A stretch of DNA of 21,033 nt from contig CAYSJM010000058.1 of NCBI GenBank assembly GCA_964431385.1, positions 1-21,033 of the forward strand, read 5' to 3'. Of this stretch, positions 1-6,641 are shown in pieces (the stretch's first letter is position 1; each line of letters begins with the position of its first letter). The position numbers and the translations under genes were made by a program. Source of the stretch: UTCHB3 sp964431385. GTDB taxonomy: Bacteria > Bacteroidota > Ignavibacteria > Ignavibacteriales > Ignavibacteriaceae. The notes beneath the pieces were generated by a model. That model worked only from the letters and a program-made list of their open reading frames with translations, was not told where the DNA came from and searched no databases.

Positions 1-884
1 TAATTAAATATGTTTTAGACCTTATGTTTCGTGCCAGAGCAGGAGTTTCTGCGCAAGCCCTCGGAATTTCTCAGGCAGCTTACGAAGAAGCACTAAAGTA
101 TGCCAAAGAGCGGGAACAATTTGGGAAACCGATTATTAATCTCCCTGTGGTCACAAATATTCTGATGGATATGAGAACCACTCTCGAGAGTAACAGGTCG
201 CTGCTATATTCGACTGCGATTACGGTTGACTTAAAAGAAAAACTCGAAGAAGTGATTGATAATTTGAAGAAAGAGGGAAAACCTTTCGCTGAAGTGAATG
301 CAAGACTAAAGCATGTTACCAGAATTGCAAACCTCCTTACTCCGATGACAAAACTGATTGTAACAGAGTCTTCAAATAAAATCACTTACGATGCACTTCA
401 GATTCATGGTGGAACAGGGTACATGAGGGAATTTAAAATCGAAAGACTCGCCCGTGATGCCAGAATCACCAATATATATGAAGGTACCTCACAGCTTCAG
501 ATAGTAGCAGCTTCATCGGGTGTTTTTGCAGATGTTCTTGCGGATCATTTTGATAAAAAAGAAGCAAAAGTTTACGACGCCGGTCTTACAAGGCTTCAAA
601 ACTTCCTGAAAGAAATCAGGGTCGTCTTTAACGAATGCACTAAATATGTATTGGACAAAAAGGACCCCGTATTCCAGGAGGTTGCTGCCAAAGACCTGGT
701 GGAATTATACAGTTACATTTATACCGGCTATCTATTGCTTGACGAGGCTGAAAAAGAGTCGCGCAAACGATTTATTGCCAACAGATTTATTATTAACGCA
801 CTTTCAAACGCCAAGAGAAACGCTGAATCGATAAAAGATGAACTCTTCTCAGATCTTTTACATTCAGATGAAATCTTAATCTAA
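1..884 (+). CDS. Acyl-CoA dehydrogenase, C-terminal part (5' end outside window)
   Basis: This is the C-terminal part of an FAD-dependent acyl-CoA dehydrogenase, which oxidises acyl-CoA to trans-2-enoyl-CoA in fatty-acid or related acyl-CoA breakdown. The frame is open to the left edge; the first ATG (position 24) is internal, because conserved family sequence (ARAGVSAQALGISQAAYEEA, then YAKEREQFGKPI) surrounds it. Counting from that ATG, QIHGGTGY is at about 127-133 and NIYEGTSQLQ at about 150-159. The Glu of YEGT (about 153) is at the usual catalytic-base position. A helical tail of about 125 residues follows YEGT. Ordinary 380-residue enzymes lack it, but the roughly 600-residue subfamily with an acyl-CoA dehydrogenase C-terminal-like domain (PF12806 type) has it. 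The TAA stop is followed by a good ribosome binding site for the next small gene, so the two are probably co-transcribed. Substrate length cannot be read from this fragment. Confidence 0.93.
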   Translation, partial: IKYVLDLMFRARAGVSAQALGISQAAYEEALKYAKEREQFGKPIINLPVVTNILMDMRTTLESNRSLLYSTAITVDLKEKLEEVIDNLKKEGKPFAEVNARLKHVTRIANLLTPMTKLIVTESSNKITYDALQIHGGTGYMREFKIERLARDARITNIYEGTSQLQIVAASSGVFADVLADHFDKKEAKVYDAGLTRLQNFLKEIRVVFNECTKYVLDKKDPVFQEVAAKDLVELYSYIYTGYLLLDEAEKESRKRFIANRFIINALSNAKRNAESIKDELFSDLLHSDEILI

Positions 885-898
885 CCAAGGAGTTAACA

Positions 899-1108
899 AT
901 GGACAAACAAAGAAATTACTTCAAAATTTATGACGATGAAGGCATAAAAAGCTACTTCAAAACAAACCTGACTTATGAAGAAATTGAAAAATTAAAACTC
1001 GATTTTGAACAAAATCACCAGGAATATTACAATAACGACTTCATCAAGTTCATCAAAGATAAAGATGCCTCTACAGAGGAGATTGAAGTTCAGGCGATAT
1101 ACTATTAG
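899..1108 (+). CDS. Small hypothetical protein, 69 aa
   Basis: I do not recognise this protein. It begins 14 bp after the acyl-CoA dehydrogenase stop and has a clear ribosome binding site (AAGGAGTTAACA before the ATG), which supports real translation and co-transcription with the dehydrogenase gene. The product is small, soluble-looking, highly charged and rich in Lys, Glu, Asp, Tyr and Asn, with no signal peptide, membrane helix or Cys/His metal motif. A segment around residues 25-40 (TYEEIEKLKLDFEQN) looks helical. Its TAG stop is immediately followed by the 8-bp repeat array. Function is unknown. Confidence 0.72.
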   Translation: MDKQRNYFKIYDDEGIKSYFKTNLTYEEIEKLKLDFEQNHQEYYNNDFIKFIKDKDASTEEIEVQAIYY

Positions 1109-1204
1109 GAACTCCGGAACTCCGGTACTTCGGAACTACGGTAGTACTGAGGTTCTGAGGTTCTGTGATTCCGAGGTTCTGAAGTTCTGAGGTTCAGAAG
1201 TACT
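1109..1204. repeat. Array of twelve 8-bp units that switches orientation
   Basis: Starting on the base after the TAG stop of the 69-aa gene, the sequence divides without a gap into twelve octamers: GAACTCCG twice, GTACTTCG, GAACTACG, then GTAGTACT, GAGGTTCT twice, GTGATTCC, GAGGTTCT, GAAGTTCT, GAGGTTCA, GAAGTACT. The first four share the consensus GAACTNCG. From about the sixth onward they read GAGGTTCT/GAAGTTCT, which is the reverse complement of the same motif in a shifted register (GAACCTCA/GAACTTCA). AGTACT at 1143-1148 marks the turning point. The two halves could pair imperfectly as a long hairpin. It lies between the 69-aa gene and the PLP enzyme gene. Confidence 0.85.
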
Positions 1205-1244
1205 ATATTAGCAGATTGAATTTTTGAAAAATTGAAAGATACAT

Positions 1245-2471
1245 ATGAAAGATCACGAAAACATCAATTTTGAATCGAAGTGTGTGCACTCGGGAATTGA
1301 TGAATATGAATTTGGGGCAGTAGTTCCACCAATATATCAGACCTCCACATTTAAGTTTAAGTCTGCACAGCATGGTGCATCACTTTTTATGGGTGAAGGA
1401 AAGGGACACATCTATACAAGGATGAGTAATCCGACTGTAGAGGCGATGGAAGATGCAGTTGCCGCACTTGAAGGTGGTGCAAAAGCTCTCGGATGTGCAA
1501 GCGGCATGGCAGCCATTAACACTGTATTTGCTACATATCTCTCAGCCGGAACGCATATTGTTTGCTCACAGGCTGTTTACGGACCGACAAATACTCTCTT
1601 AAAGACTGTTTTCTCAAGATTTGGAGTTGAAACCACATTTGTTGATACTACTGATGTTGCTGCAGTAAAAGCTGCAATGAAAGAGAACACAGTACTCGTT
1701 TATGTTGAAACTCCCGGAAACCCGACTCTTGCAGTCAGCGATTTGGCTGAAATTGTGAAAATTGCTCATGAATACGGTGCAAAAGTTTGTGTTGACAATA
1801 CATTTATGTCGCCGGCACTTCAAAGACCGTTCGAATTTGGTGTTGATGTTATTATCCACTCAATGACGAAATTCCTCAATGGGCATGCAGATGTGGTTGC
1901 CGGAATTGTAGTTGTGAAAGAAGCTGCTGACTACACTCCACTTAAAAAAGTTTTAAATCAGACCGGTGGAGTTATCGATCCCTTTAATTCATTCCTGGTA
2001 CATCGCGGAATCAAAACCCTCGCCATCAGGATGGAAAGACACTGCGAAAATGCACAAAAAGTGGCTGAATTCCTCGAAAAACATGATATGGTTGAGTCGG
2101 TTACTTTCCCCGGTTTGCGTTCACATCCTCAATATTTTACAGGATTAAAACAGCACAAGGGACACGGCGGTATGATTACCTTTGAACTCAAAGGTGGATA
2201 CGATGCCGGCGAAATCATGATGAACTCCGTTAAACTTTGCCAGCTCGCAGTAAGTCTTGGTGGTGTGGAATCCCTGATTCAGCACCCTGCAAGCATGACC
2301 CACTTCTCGATGGGACCTGATGCCCGCAAAGAAGCCGGAATCACAGAAGGAATGGTAAGGCTCTCGGTTGGTATCGAAAATCATAAAGATATCATAAAAG
2401 ACCTTGAACGAGCCCTCTACGAGGTTGGTGAAGCTCTGAATGTAAAACAGGAAAAAAACCTCTTCAGGTAG
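1245..2471 (+). CDS. PLP-dependent trans-sulfuration enzyme, methionine gamma-lyase-like
   Basis: This is a member of the Cys/Met metabolism PLP enzyme family (fold type I) of normal length, 408 aa. Landmarks are YQTST (31-35), YTR (57-59; Tyr and Arg bind cofactor phosphate from the neighbouring subunit), the cofactor loop CASGMAA (84-90), Tyr112 stacking on PLP, DNTF with Asp184, and the PLP-binding Lys209 in SMTKFLNGHADVV. The signature QHPASMTHFS and the segment GASLFMGEGKGHIYTR resemble methionine gamma-lyases more than cystathionine gamma-synthases, so methionine to methanethiol, 2-oxobutyrate and ammonia is the favoured reaction. However, the Cys that follows Tyr-Gly in classical methionine gamma-lyases (YGCT) is Pro114 here (YGPT), so cystathionine gamma-lyase or mixed activity is possible. 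The ATG lies in an AT-rich leader with only a weak ribosome binding site. A terminator hairpin follows the stop. Confidence 0.9.
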   Translation: MKDHENINFESKCVHSGIDEYEFGAVVPPIYQTSTFKFKSAQHGASLFMGEGKGHIYTRMSNPTVEAMEDAVAALEGGAKALGCASGMAAINTVFATYLSAGTHIVCSQAVYGPTNTLLKTVFSRFGVETTFVDTTDVAAVKAAMKENTVLVYVETPGNPTLAVSDLAEIVKIAHEYGAKVCVDNTFMSPALQRPFEFGVDVIIHSMTKFLNGHADVVAGIVVVKEAADYTPLKKVLNQTGGVIDPFNSFLVHRGIKTLAIRMERHCENAQKVAEFLEKHDMVESVTFPGLRSHPQYFTGLKQHKGHGGMITFELKGGYDAGEIMMNSVKLCQLAVSLGGVESLIQHPASMTHFSMGPDARKEAGITEGMVRLSVGIENHKDIIKDLERALYEVGEALNVKQEKNLFR

Positions 2472-2494
2472 TTTTACCCTGATCCCCATTATTT

Positions 2495-2570
2495 AACCCT
2501 TCCGGGTAAGTGTGTCAATCTTTGGCTGAAATCAGAGGGCACACAAAAACCCGGAAGGGTTTATTTTTTT
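2495..2570 (+). terminator. Terminator hairpin downstream of the PLP enzyme gene
   Basis: AACCCTTCCGGGT (2495-2507) and ACCCGGAAGGGTT (2549-2561) form a perfect 13-bp stem followed by TATTTTTTT. Inside it GTGTG (2510-2514) can pair with CACAC (2540-2544), giving a second stem, and CTG AAAT CAG (2526-2535) could form an inner tip. It begins 23 bp after the PLP enzyme stop, as expected for an intrinsic terminator of the plus-strand transcript. The interior of about 40 nt is longer than in a minimal terminator. Confidence 0.85.
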
Positions 2571-2571
2571 A

Positions 2572-2896
2572 TACCATATCCGGAAAAACAGGATAATCTT
2601 TACTCTAATATATTATGGGCAAATCAGGTGCAGTTAAGGGAATGGTTTGCGATTTGACAATTTTAAGAAATTTGAGGCAGGATTATGATATTAATACTTA
2701 AAATTCTTGAGCTCTCGATAAAAGATATCAAAACGATCAGCTACGATTTTGAAGATTTTATGATCGATCTCGTTTTTTTAGGGTTTTGCAAGTTTGTGAT
2801 TACCATCCTATTCTGATTGTAGAGGGGCGTGGTTAACAGTTATTGTTGTGAATAAAAACTTGACTTTGTTGACCCGATGACTTAAGTAACAGTACC
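2572..2896. other. Gene-poor stretch between convergent genes
   Basis: This AT-rich stretch separates the terminator of the PLP enzyme gene from the convergent dprA-like gene. It holds one weakly supported 43-codon reading frame, listed separately, with a TTGACA hexamer at 2655-2660 just upstream, and a 6-bp inverted repeat (CGATCA 2734-2739, TGATCG 2761-2766). I see no RNA gene, insertion-sequence end or strong repeat. Confidence 0.5.
2685..2816 (+). CDS. Possible small hydrophobic protein, 43 aa (doubtful)
   Basis: An ATG preceded by GAGGCAGGATT opens a 43-codon frame ending at TGA. The predicted peptide has a charged middle (DIKTISYDFEDF) and a hydrophobic end (LVFLGFCKFVITILF) that could enter a membrane. 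A TTGACA hexamer lies about 25 bp upstream. Nothing in the sequence identifies a family. It may be a real small membrane peptide, a decayed gene remnant or chance, and I favour the last two. Confidence 0.18.
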   Translation: MILILKILELSIKDIKTISYDFEDFMIDLVFLGFCKFVITILF

Positions 2897-3784
2897 TCAA
2901 ACTTCTTCAACCACCTTGTCGCCTAAAGTCTCAATCTCTTCCGGCTCGATAGATCTTGCATATCCTTCTGAAATCAGCTTTTGGTTTCCCTCTGACATTG
3001 GTGACTTGTTCTCAGTTGGATGATTTAAAACGAAGAGTTTTCTCCCTTGTGAGCGAGCATATTCGGCAGTTTTCATCGTTCCACTCTTTAGGTCAGTCTC
3101 GATAATAAGTGTGGCTAAGGAGGTACCACTTTGCAGGCGGTTACGGTGTTTTAAGTTGGATGGTGAAAGTTTTGTGCCGAGAGGATATTCAGAAACTACA
3201 CATCCCCCCGTATTAATGATTTCGAGAGCGAGGTCTCCATTTTCAGGCGGGTAGATCATTTGCAGACCATGTCCGATGAATGCGACGGTTTTCCCCCGCT
3301 CGGAAATACAACCTTGATGTGCGGCTGTATCACACCCGCGAGCAAGACCACTTACCACGGTGTAACCCGATCCGGCAAGTACCTGTCCTGCAAGTAGCGA
3401 CATTTCCCGCCCAAAATCGGTTGGTTCGCGCGTACCCACTACCGCCACACATGGTGAAGAATTCAGAGCAGCAATGTTGCCCCGATAATAAAGAATCAGT
3501 GGGGCATCGGCAATTTCTTTAAGAAGTTCGGGATAATCCGCATCCCAAAAAGTAACACAGTCAATCCCCTGATTAAGATGGGACTCGATGTTTTTTACAG
3601 ATTGAAGATAAGCATCCTCAATTTCCTCTTTTTTTACGAGGAAGAGGGGGTCAACTGCTTTTACCACCCTCTTCAGGGCTGTAGCGTCTTCCACTTCTTC
3701 AGATGAAAGAGCAATAGTCGCCTTTTTTTTGTCACTTAAACCCGTTATGTAGCCAAGTGCGAGGGCGAAGGGATAGTCAGCCAT
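2897..3784 (-). CDS. dprA: DprA/Smf-family DNA-processing protein, short form
   Basis: This is a 295-aa DprA/Smf homologue. Canonical DprA binds incoming single-stranded DNA in the cytoplasm and loads RecA during natural transformation. The Rossmann-like core is clear: WDADYPELL (80-88) and DAPLILYYRGN (93-103) lead into VGTREPTDFG (116-125), the binding motif SGLARGCDTAAH (145-156), and YPPEN (178-182). After this the protein diverges from canonical DprA: the usual FPxRNRIIAGLS stretch reads SNLKHRNRLQSGTS (209-222), and the usual FPGP...GSNRLI segment is replaced by a sequence ending GNQKLISEGYARSI. The C-terminal winged helix of most 360-380-aa DprA proteins is absent. The start ATG has a good ribosome binding site (AAGGAATT directly upstream). 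It faces the PLP enzyme gene and is preceded by the YjbR-like gene, 90 bp away. It may be a DprA paralogue with a different role. Confidence 0.88.
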   Translation of the reverse strand: MADYPFALALGYITGLSDKKKATIALSSEEVEDATALKRVVKAVDPLFLVKKEEIEDAYLQSVKNIESHLNQGIDCVTFWDADYPELLKEIADAPLILYYRGNIAALNSSPCVAVVGTREPTDFGREMSLLAGQVLAGSGYTVVSGLARGCDTAAHQGCISERGKTVAFIGHGLQMIYPPENGDLALEIINTGGCVVSEYPLGTKLSPSNLKHRNRLQSGTSLATLIIETDLKSGTMKTAEYARSQGRKLFVLNHPTENKSPMSEGNQKLISEGYARSIEPEEIETLGDKVVEEV

Positions 3785-3874
3785 AATTCCTTAAAAAGTA
3801 AATGATTTTGCATGTAAAAATAACATACTCGCTGATTTTATTGAGCTAATGCCATAGAGTCGAACCACCGGAGA

Positions 3875-4240
3875 CTATTCATCCTCATTCATCTTGTTCA
3901 ATTCTTCCTTTTTGTTCTTCGGAAGTGAGGCTACTATCAGCTCGTAAGAGTGATCTACAAGTTCCAGAATAAGATTTAGCGGCACAGAACCGTCAAAAGA
4001 GATGGTATTCCAGTGCACCTTGTTCATGTGATATCCGGGAATTATCCCATCATATTCTTCTCTCAGTTCGAGTGCCCTTTCGGGGTCACACTTTAATCCT
4101 ATCCCTTCCGGCTGATCAAGAGAAATGATCGCAAATATCTTCCCCATCACTTTATACACAGGGGAATCTGCATCAAACGGCAAGCTTTCTTCAGCCCCTC
4201 TTTTTGAAAGGCAGTGGTCTCTTACTTTTTCGAGTATCAT
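3875..4240 (-). CDS. MmcQ/YjbR family protein
   Basis: A 121-aa protein of the MmcQ/YjbR family (PF04237), small alpha/beta proteins with a CyaY-like fold often annotated as DNA-binding, though their biochemical role is not settled. Family features are the N-terminal RDHCLSKRGAEESLPF, the central VYKVMGKIFAIISLD, the segment IGLKCDPERALELRE and the HMNKVHWNTISFDGSVP stretch, followed by a C-terminal helix with LVDHSYELIVASLPK. The length is normal. The ATG has a weak purine-rich leader (AAAAAAGTAAC). It lies upstream of dprA on the same strand, separated by 90 bp, and just downstream of the toxin-antitoxin cassette, from which it is separated by one copy of the 44-bp palindromic repeat. I see no functional link between these neighbours. 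Confidence 0.85.
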   Translation of the reverse strand: MILEKVRDHCLSKRGAEESLPFDADSPVYKVMGKIFAIISLDQPEGIGLKCDPERALELREEYDGIIPGYHMNKVHWNTISFDGSVPLNLILELVDHSYELIVASLPKNKKEELNKMNEDE

Positions 4241-4267
4241 ATTGTTACTTTTTTACAGGTGATTAAT

Positions 4268-4311
4268 ACTATATTTCGTCAATAAAATCAAATTAGTGAC
4301 GAAATATAGGG
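4268..4311. repeat. 44-bp palindromic direct repeat, copy A (distal end of AbiE cassette)
   Basis: This copy is identical over 44 bp, and in the same orientation, to 6144-6187. CTATATTTCGTCA (4269-4281) and TGACGAAATATAG (4297-4309) are perfect 13-bp inverted arms around the asymmetric 15-bp spacer 4282-4296. It ends one base before the last codon of the AbiEii gene (stop at 4313). Possible roles are a transcription stop or attenuator, an AbiEi-binding site, or one end of a mobile cassette. Confidence 0.9.
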
Positions 4312-4312
4312 A

Positions 4313-5368
4313 TTAATTAATTTCGAATGTTTTAAACCAGTAGAAAAATGCTTCCGGATTTGATTTGTGAAGTTTGTTAAATTTTAGATACCTACCATCG
4401 GCGATTTTAAGCTTCGAGACTGATTCCGGTTTCATAAATCTCTCAATGTTTGTGTGTTGATTCAGCAACAATCGTGAAATATAGGCAGCTTTTCCAGCGG
4501 CAATTATGGCATAGTCTAAATGGAAATTTTTATTGAGAATATAACTTTTTAATCTATTTATCCCAGAGAGCAGTTCTACGAACTCTTTGTCACGAGCATC
4601 CCTTTGCAAAATTATAAAAGAAGTTAGGTAGATATCATTTAGTACATCAGATTCTGTAATACTTAGGTTCTTCCGATAAATCATTTCAATTCGAGAGATT
4701 TTGAAAAAAGTTGATTTAACTTCTTCGAAGTTCTCACATCTATCAAATAGCTGAGCAATATCATAAAGTTGTTTAATAATTTCCATACTCATCACACGCT
4801 CCCCTCTTTTATAAGGAATTCCCGTAGTGTTGGGAGCAAATGCCGTGAGTTTATCACCAAGAATTGATTCGATCGTAGGAGTAACAATAACTATCGGTGA
4901 CTTATCTGTCAGGATAAAATCAAATGGAATTGCTGAAAACCTAACCTGTGAATAAGGATTATCCTCAAAGAGAATGTCCAATAGAATATTCTCCTCAATT
5001 TGTGGATTGATAAATGAATTGAAGAAAAATCGATAATGAAATTTTATAATATTTTCAGTGGAACCTCGATTTTCTTTTTCAAATCTTGTAAAGGGGAATT
5101 GTCCGGCAACAGTGTTCAAAATAATTTCAACATCCGTTTCCTTTGAAACCACAATATCAACATCCAAAGAGAGTCTTTGAGGTGGTGTAATAAGACAAAG
5201 AAGCGAAGTGCCGCCTTTAAATATAAATTCTAAACCAGCTGCTTTTAGATGAGCAACAAGTACGAGGGAAGCAATTTGTTTTTGGACTAATTGTTTGTCT
5301 ATTCCGTATTTCATCGAAATCGATTGTATATGCTCGATGGAAAAAGAATATTCCTTGATGGTGTTCAA
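4313..5368 (-). CDS. AbiEii/AbiGii-type nucleotidyltransferase toxin
   Basis: This is the toxin of an AbiE (type IV) toxin-antitoxin pair. AbiEii proteins are DNA polymerase beta-like nucleotidyltransferases whose activity arrests growth, for instance during phage infection. The signature is present: FKGGTSL (50-56) followed by SLDVDI (67-72), giving the GGTS and D-x-D (Asp69, Asp71) metal-binding motif; a third acidic residue in LLDILFED (Asp131); and GDKLTAF (171-177) with the conserved Lys. Length (351 aa) fits the larger AbiEii group. The longest frame starts at TTG, not ATG. That TTG shares bases with the antitoxin stop (TTGA overlap) and has a GAGG ribosome binding site 8 bases upstream, so I keep it; the next Met is residue 19. 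The overlap implies translational coupling to the antitoxin. A palindromic repeat follows the stop almost at once. The target molecule cannot be read from sequence. Confidence 0.88.
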   Translation of the reverse strand: MNTIKEYSFSIEHIQSISMKYGIDKQLVQKQIASLVLVAHLKAAGLEFIFKGGTSLLCLITPPQRLSLDVDIVVSKETDVEIILNTVAGQFPFTRFEKENRGSTENIIKFHYRFFFNSFINPQIEENILLDILFEDNPYSQVRFSAIPFDFILTDKSPIVIVTPTIESILGDKLTAFAPNTTGIPYKRGERVMSMEIIKQLYDIAQLFDRCENFEEVKSTFFKISRIEMIYRKNLSITESDVLNDIYLTSFIILQRDARDKEFVELLSGINRLKSYILNKNFHLDYAIIAAGKAAYISRLLLNQHTNIERFMKPESVSKLKIADGRYLKFNKLHKSNPEAFFYWFKTFEIN

Positions 5369-6111
5369 TGCTTGATCCTCAAAATATGATTTTGTAACCC
5401 GGCAGCTGAGAGAAATTGCATTATCCTTTTTTTTGCTCCTCTCCGTCCTGCATACCTGAGCATGGTAGTCAAATTAACTGAATAAAGTTTAAAGGCATTT
5501 TTAAATATGGTCGTCAACTCCGCCCCTTGGAAAGGAGTGAATATTATATCATCAACAAACAGATCAACCAGTACCTTTTCTAATCGAGGTACCTTGACTC
5601 CTGAGTTTAACATTAATGGCGATTGAGTAACACCCGATTTGATAATTACAGGGTCTTCTCTGTCTGCAATATATAAATCGTATTCTCTTTGATCAGGCTT
5701 AATGAACACATCCTTATAACTTTCTTTTAAGAAATTAAATAGAGTCATTTCCAAACCTCTCTCTACTTCAAGAACTATCATAAATCTTGCAGGTTGATGA
5801 ACTGTAAGCCGGCTTAATGTCCTGGTATCCCAAATTGAATAGAGTAAATATGGAAAATTTTCTTCCAAATATTTCGAAAGCTTGGGTACAATTTCATAAT
5901 TATCAAATTTAAAAGGCTTTCTTTTCGAGTGAATATAGCGGCCTACACCGGCTCTCTCAAGCAAACCATTTCGGGTAAGATTCTGAATTTTCCAATTTAT
6001 ATTTGAGTCAGAAATACCTGGAAATGCATCGCGAAAGAAGAATACAAGGTCTTTTCTTCTAAGTATTTCTTTAGTATTTAGGAGTTCAGTGATTGTCAAA
6101 GTGTAATCCAT
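5365..6111 (-). CDS. AbiEi-like antitoxin (DUF6577 type), winged-helix N terminus
   Basis: This is the 248-aa partner encoded directly upstream of the AbiEii toxin. AbiEi antitoxins have an N-terminal winged helix that binds operator DNA and a C-terminal domain that counters the toxin without stable complex formation. Residues 1-60 read as a winged helix (RRKDLVFFFRDAFPG, SNINWKIQNLTRNGLLERAG, then the wing GRYIHSKRK). The C-terminal domain includes VPRLEKVLVDLFVDD and ends in a basic stretch (RYAGRRGAKKRIMQFL). Overall it resembles the DUF6577 family found beside AbiEii genes in Bacteroidota. The ATG has no Shine-Dalgarno sequence; the leader is AT-rich. A 13-bp-arm palindrome lies 33-76 bases upstream of the start, where an autoregulatory operator would be expected. 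Family assignment is from memory, without a search. Confidence 0.78.
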   Translation of the reverse strand: MDYTLTITELLNTKEILRRKDLVFFFRDAFPGISDSNINWKIQNLTRNGLLERAGVGRYIHSKRKPFKFDNYEIVPKLSKYLEENFPYLLYSIWDTRTLSRLTVHQPARFMIVLEVERGLEMTLFNFLKESYKDVFIKPDQREYDLYIADREDPVIIKSGVTQSPLMLNSGVKVPRLEKVLVDLFVDDIIFTPFQGAELTTIFKNAFKLYSVNLTTMLRYAGRRGAKKRIMQFLSAAGLQNHILRIKH

Positions 6112-6143
6112 CCATTAATTACAAATAATTGGAACACAAAATA

Positions 6144-6187
6144 ACTATATTTCGTCAATAAAATCAAATTAGTGACGAAATATAGGG
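6144..6187. repeat. 44-bp palindromic direct repeat, copy B (promoter side of AbiE cassette)
   Basis: This is an exact copy of 4268-4311 in the same orientation, with arms CTATATTTCGTCA (6145-6157) and TGACGAAATATAG (6173-6185). Its position upstream of the antitoxin start fits an operator for AbiEi autoregulation; characterised AbiEi proteins bind inverted repeats in their own promoters. The same sequence at the distal end of the operon is not explained by that role alone. I found no target-site duplication outside the two copies. Confidence 0.9.
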
Positions 6188-6243
6188 GTTTTAGCAAAAA
6201 AAACGGAAGTGTTGAAGACCACCGACTAAGATTGGGTTACTAA

Positions 6244-6504
6244 CTATTTAAAATGTTTCCGGGGGTTTCTGTCTTCGGGTTCTTGCTGATTTTCCGGGTT
6301 AAAAAGTTCGATTGTTTCAGAGATATCGTCTGATTCTACTTGGGGTTCATGGTCTTCATGCAAAATTTCTTCCGGAAGTGTTGCTGCTGAAGATTTTTCA
6401 CTTGCGAGTGCGGAAGCTCTGTCTCTCTTTTTTGATGCGAGCATAAAAAGAAGGGGTGTAACAATTATGGTGAGGAATGCCAGTACAGCAAATGTAATAA
6501 GCAT
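6244..6504 (-). CDS. Small single-span membrane protein with acidic tail
   Basis: I do not recognise a family. From the ATG at 6504 the product is 86 aa: an N-terminal hydrophobic helix (about residues 1-22, LITFAVLAFLTIIVTPLLFM), a basic stop-transfer patch (SKKRDR), then a hydrophilic tail rich in Glu, Asp and Ser ending in a basic NPRKHFK. This suggests a protein anchored in the inner membrane with a cytoplasmic tail. The frame can be extended six codons to a TTG at 6522, but neither start has a good ribosome binding site and I prefer ATG. It lies 138 bp downstream of the hybrid kinase gene on the same strand and could be the last gene of that transcription unit. Role unknown. Confidence 0.55.
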   Translation of the reverse strand: MLITFAVLAFLTIIVTPLLFMLASKKRDRASALASEKSSAATLPEEILHEDHEPQVESDDISETIELFNPENQQEPEDRNPRKHFK

Positions 6505-6572
6505 GGTGATTAACAAACTCAATTAAAAATGAAGTTTGTAAACTTAAACAGAAATTAGTAGATTACCAAACT

Positions 6573-6604
6573 AATTTTACTGACATTCATCACGGAGTAA
6601 AATT
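6573..6604 (-). terminator. Weak inverted repeat downstream of hybrid kinase gene
   Basis: AATTTTACT (6573-6581) and AGTAAAATT (6596-6604) form a perfect 9-bp, AT-rich stem with a 14-base loop, 38 bp beyond the hybrid kinase stop. There is no proper run of T after it on the minus strand, so at best it is a weak terminator or RNA-processing hairpin. Confidence 0.25.
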
Positions 6605-6641
6605 CAACTATTCGCTTTACCTTTTTCTATTCGCTCTTTCC

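Noticed and set aside
2734..2766. CGATCA/TGATCG inverted repeat followed by a T-run as a terminator
   Set aside because: The stem is only 6 bp with a 21-base loop. A much stronger terminator already lies upstream, and no gene needs this one.
4257..6198. Transposon interpretation of the AbiE cassette with target-site duplication
   Set aside because: The 44-bp elements are direct repeats with no transposase gene between them, and the flanks (GTGATTAAT left, GTTTTAGCA right) show no duplication. Only the looser cassette or operator hypotheses are kept.
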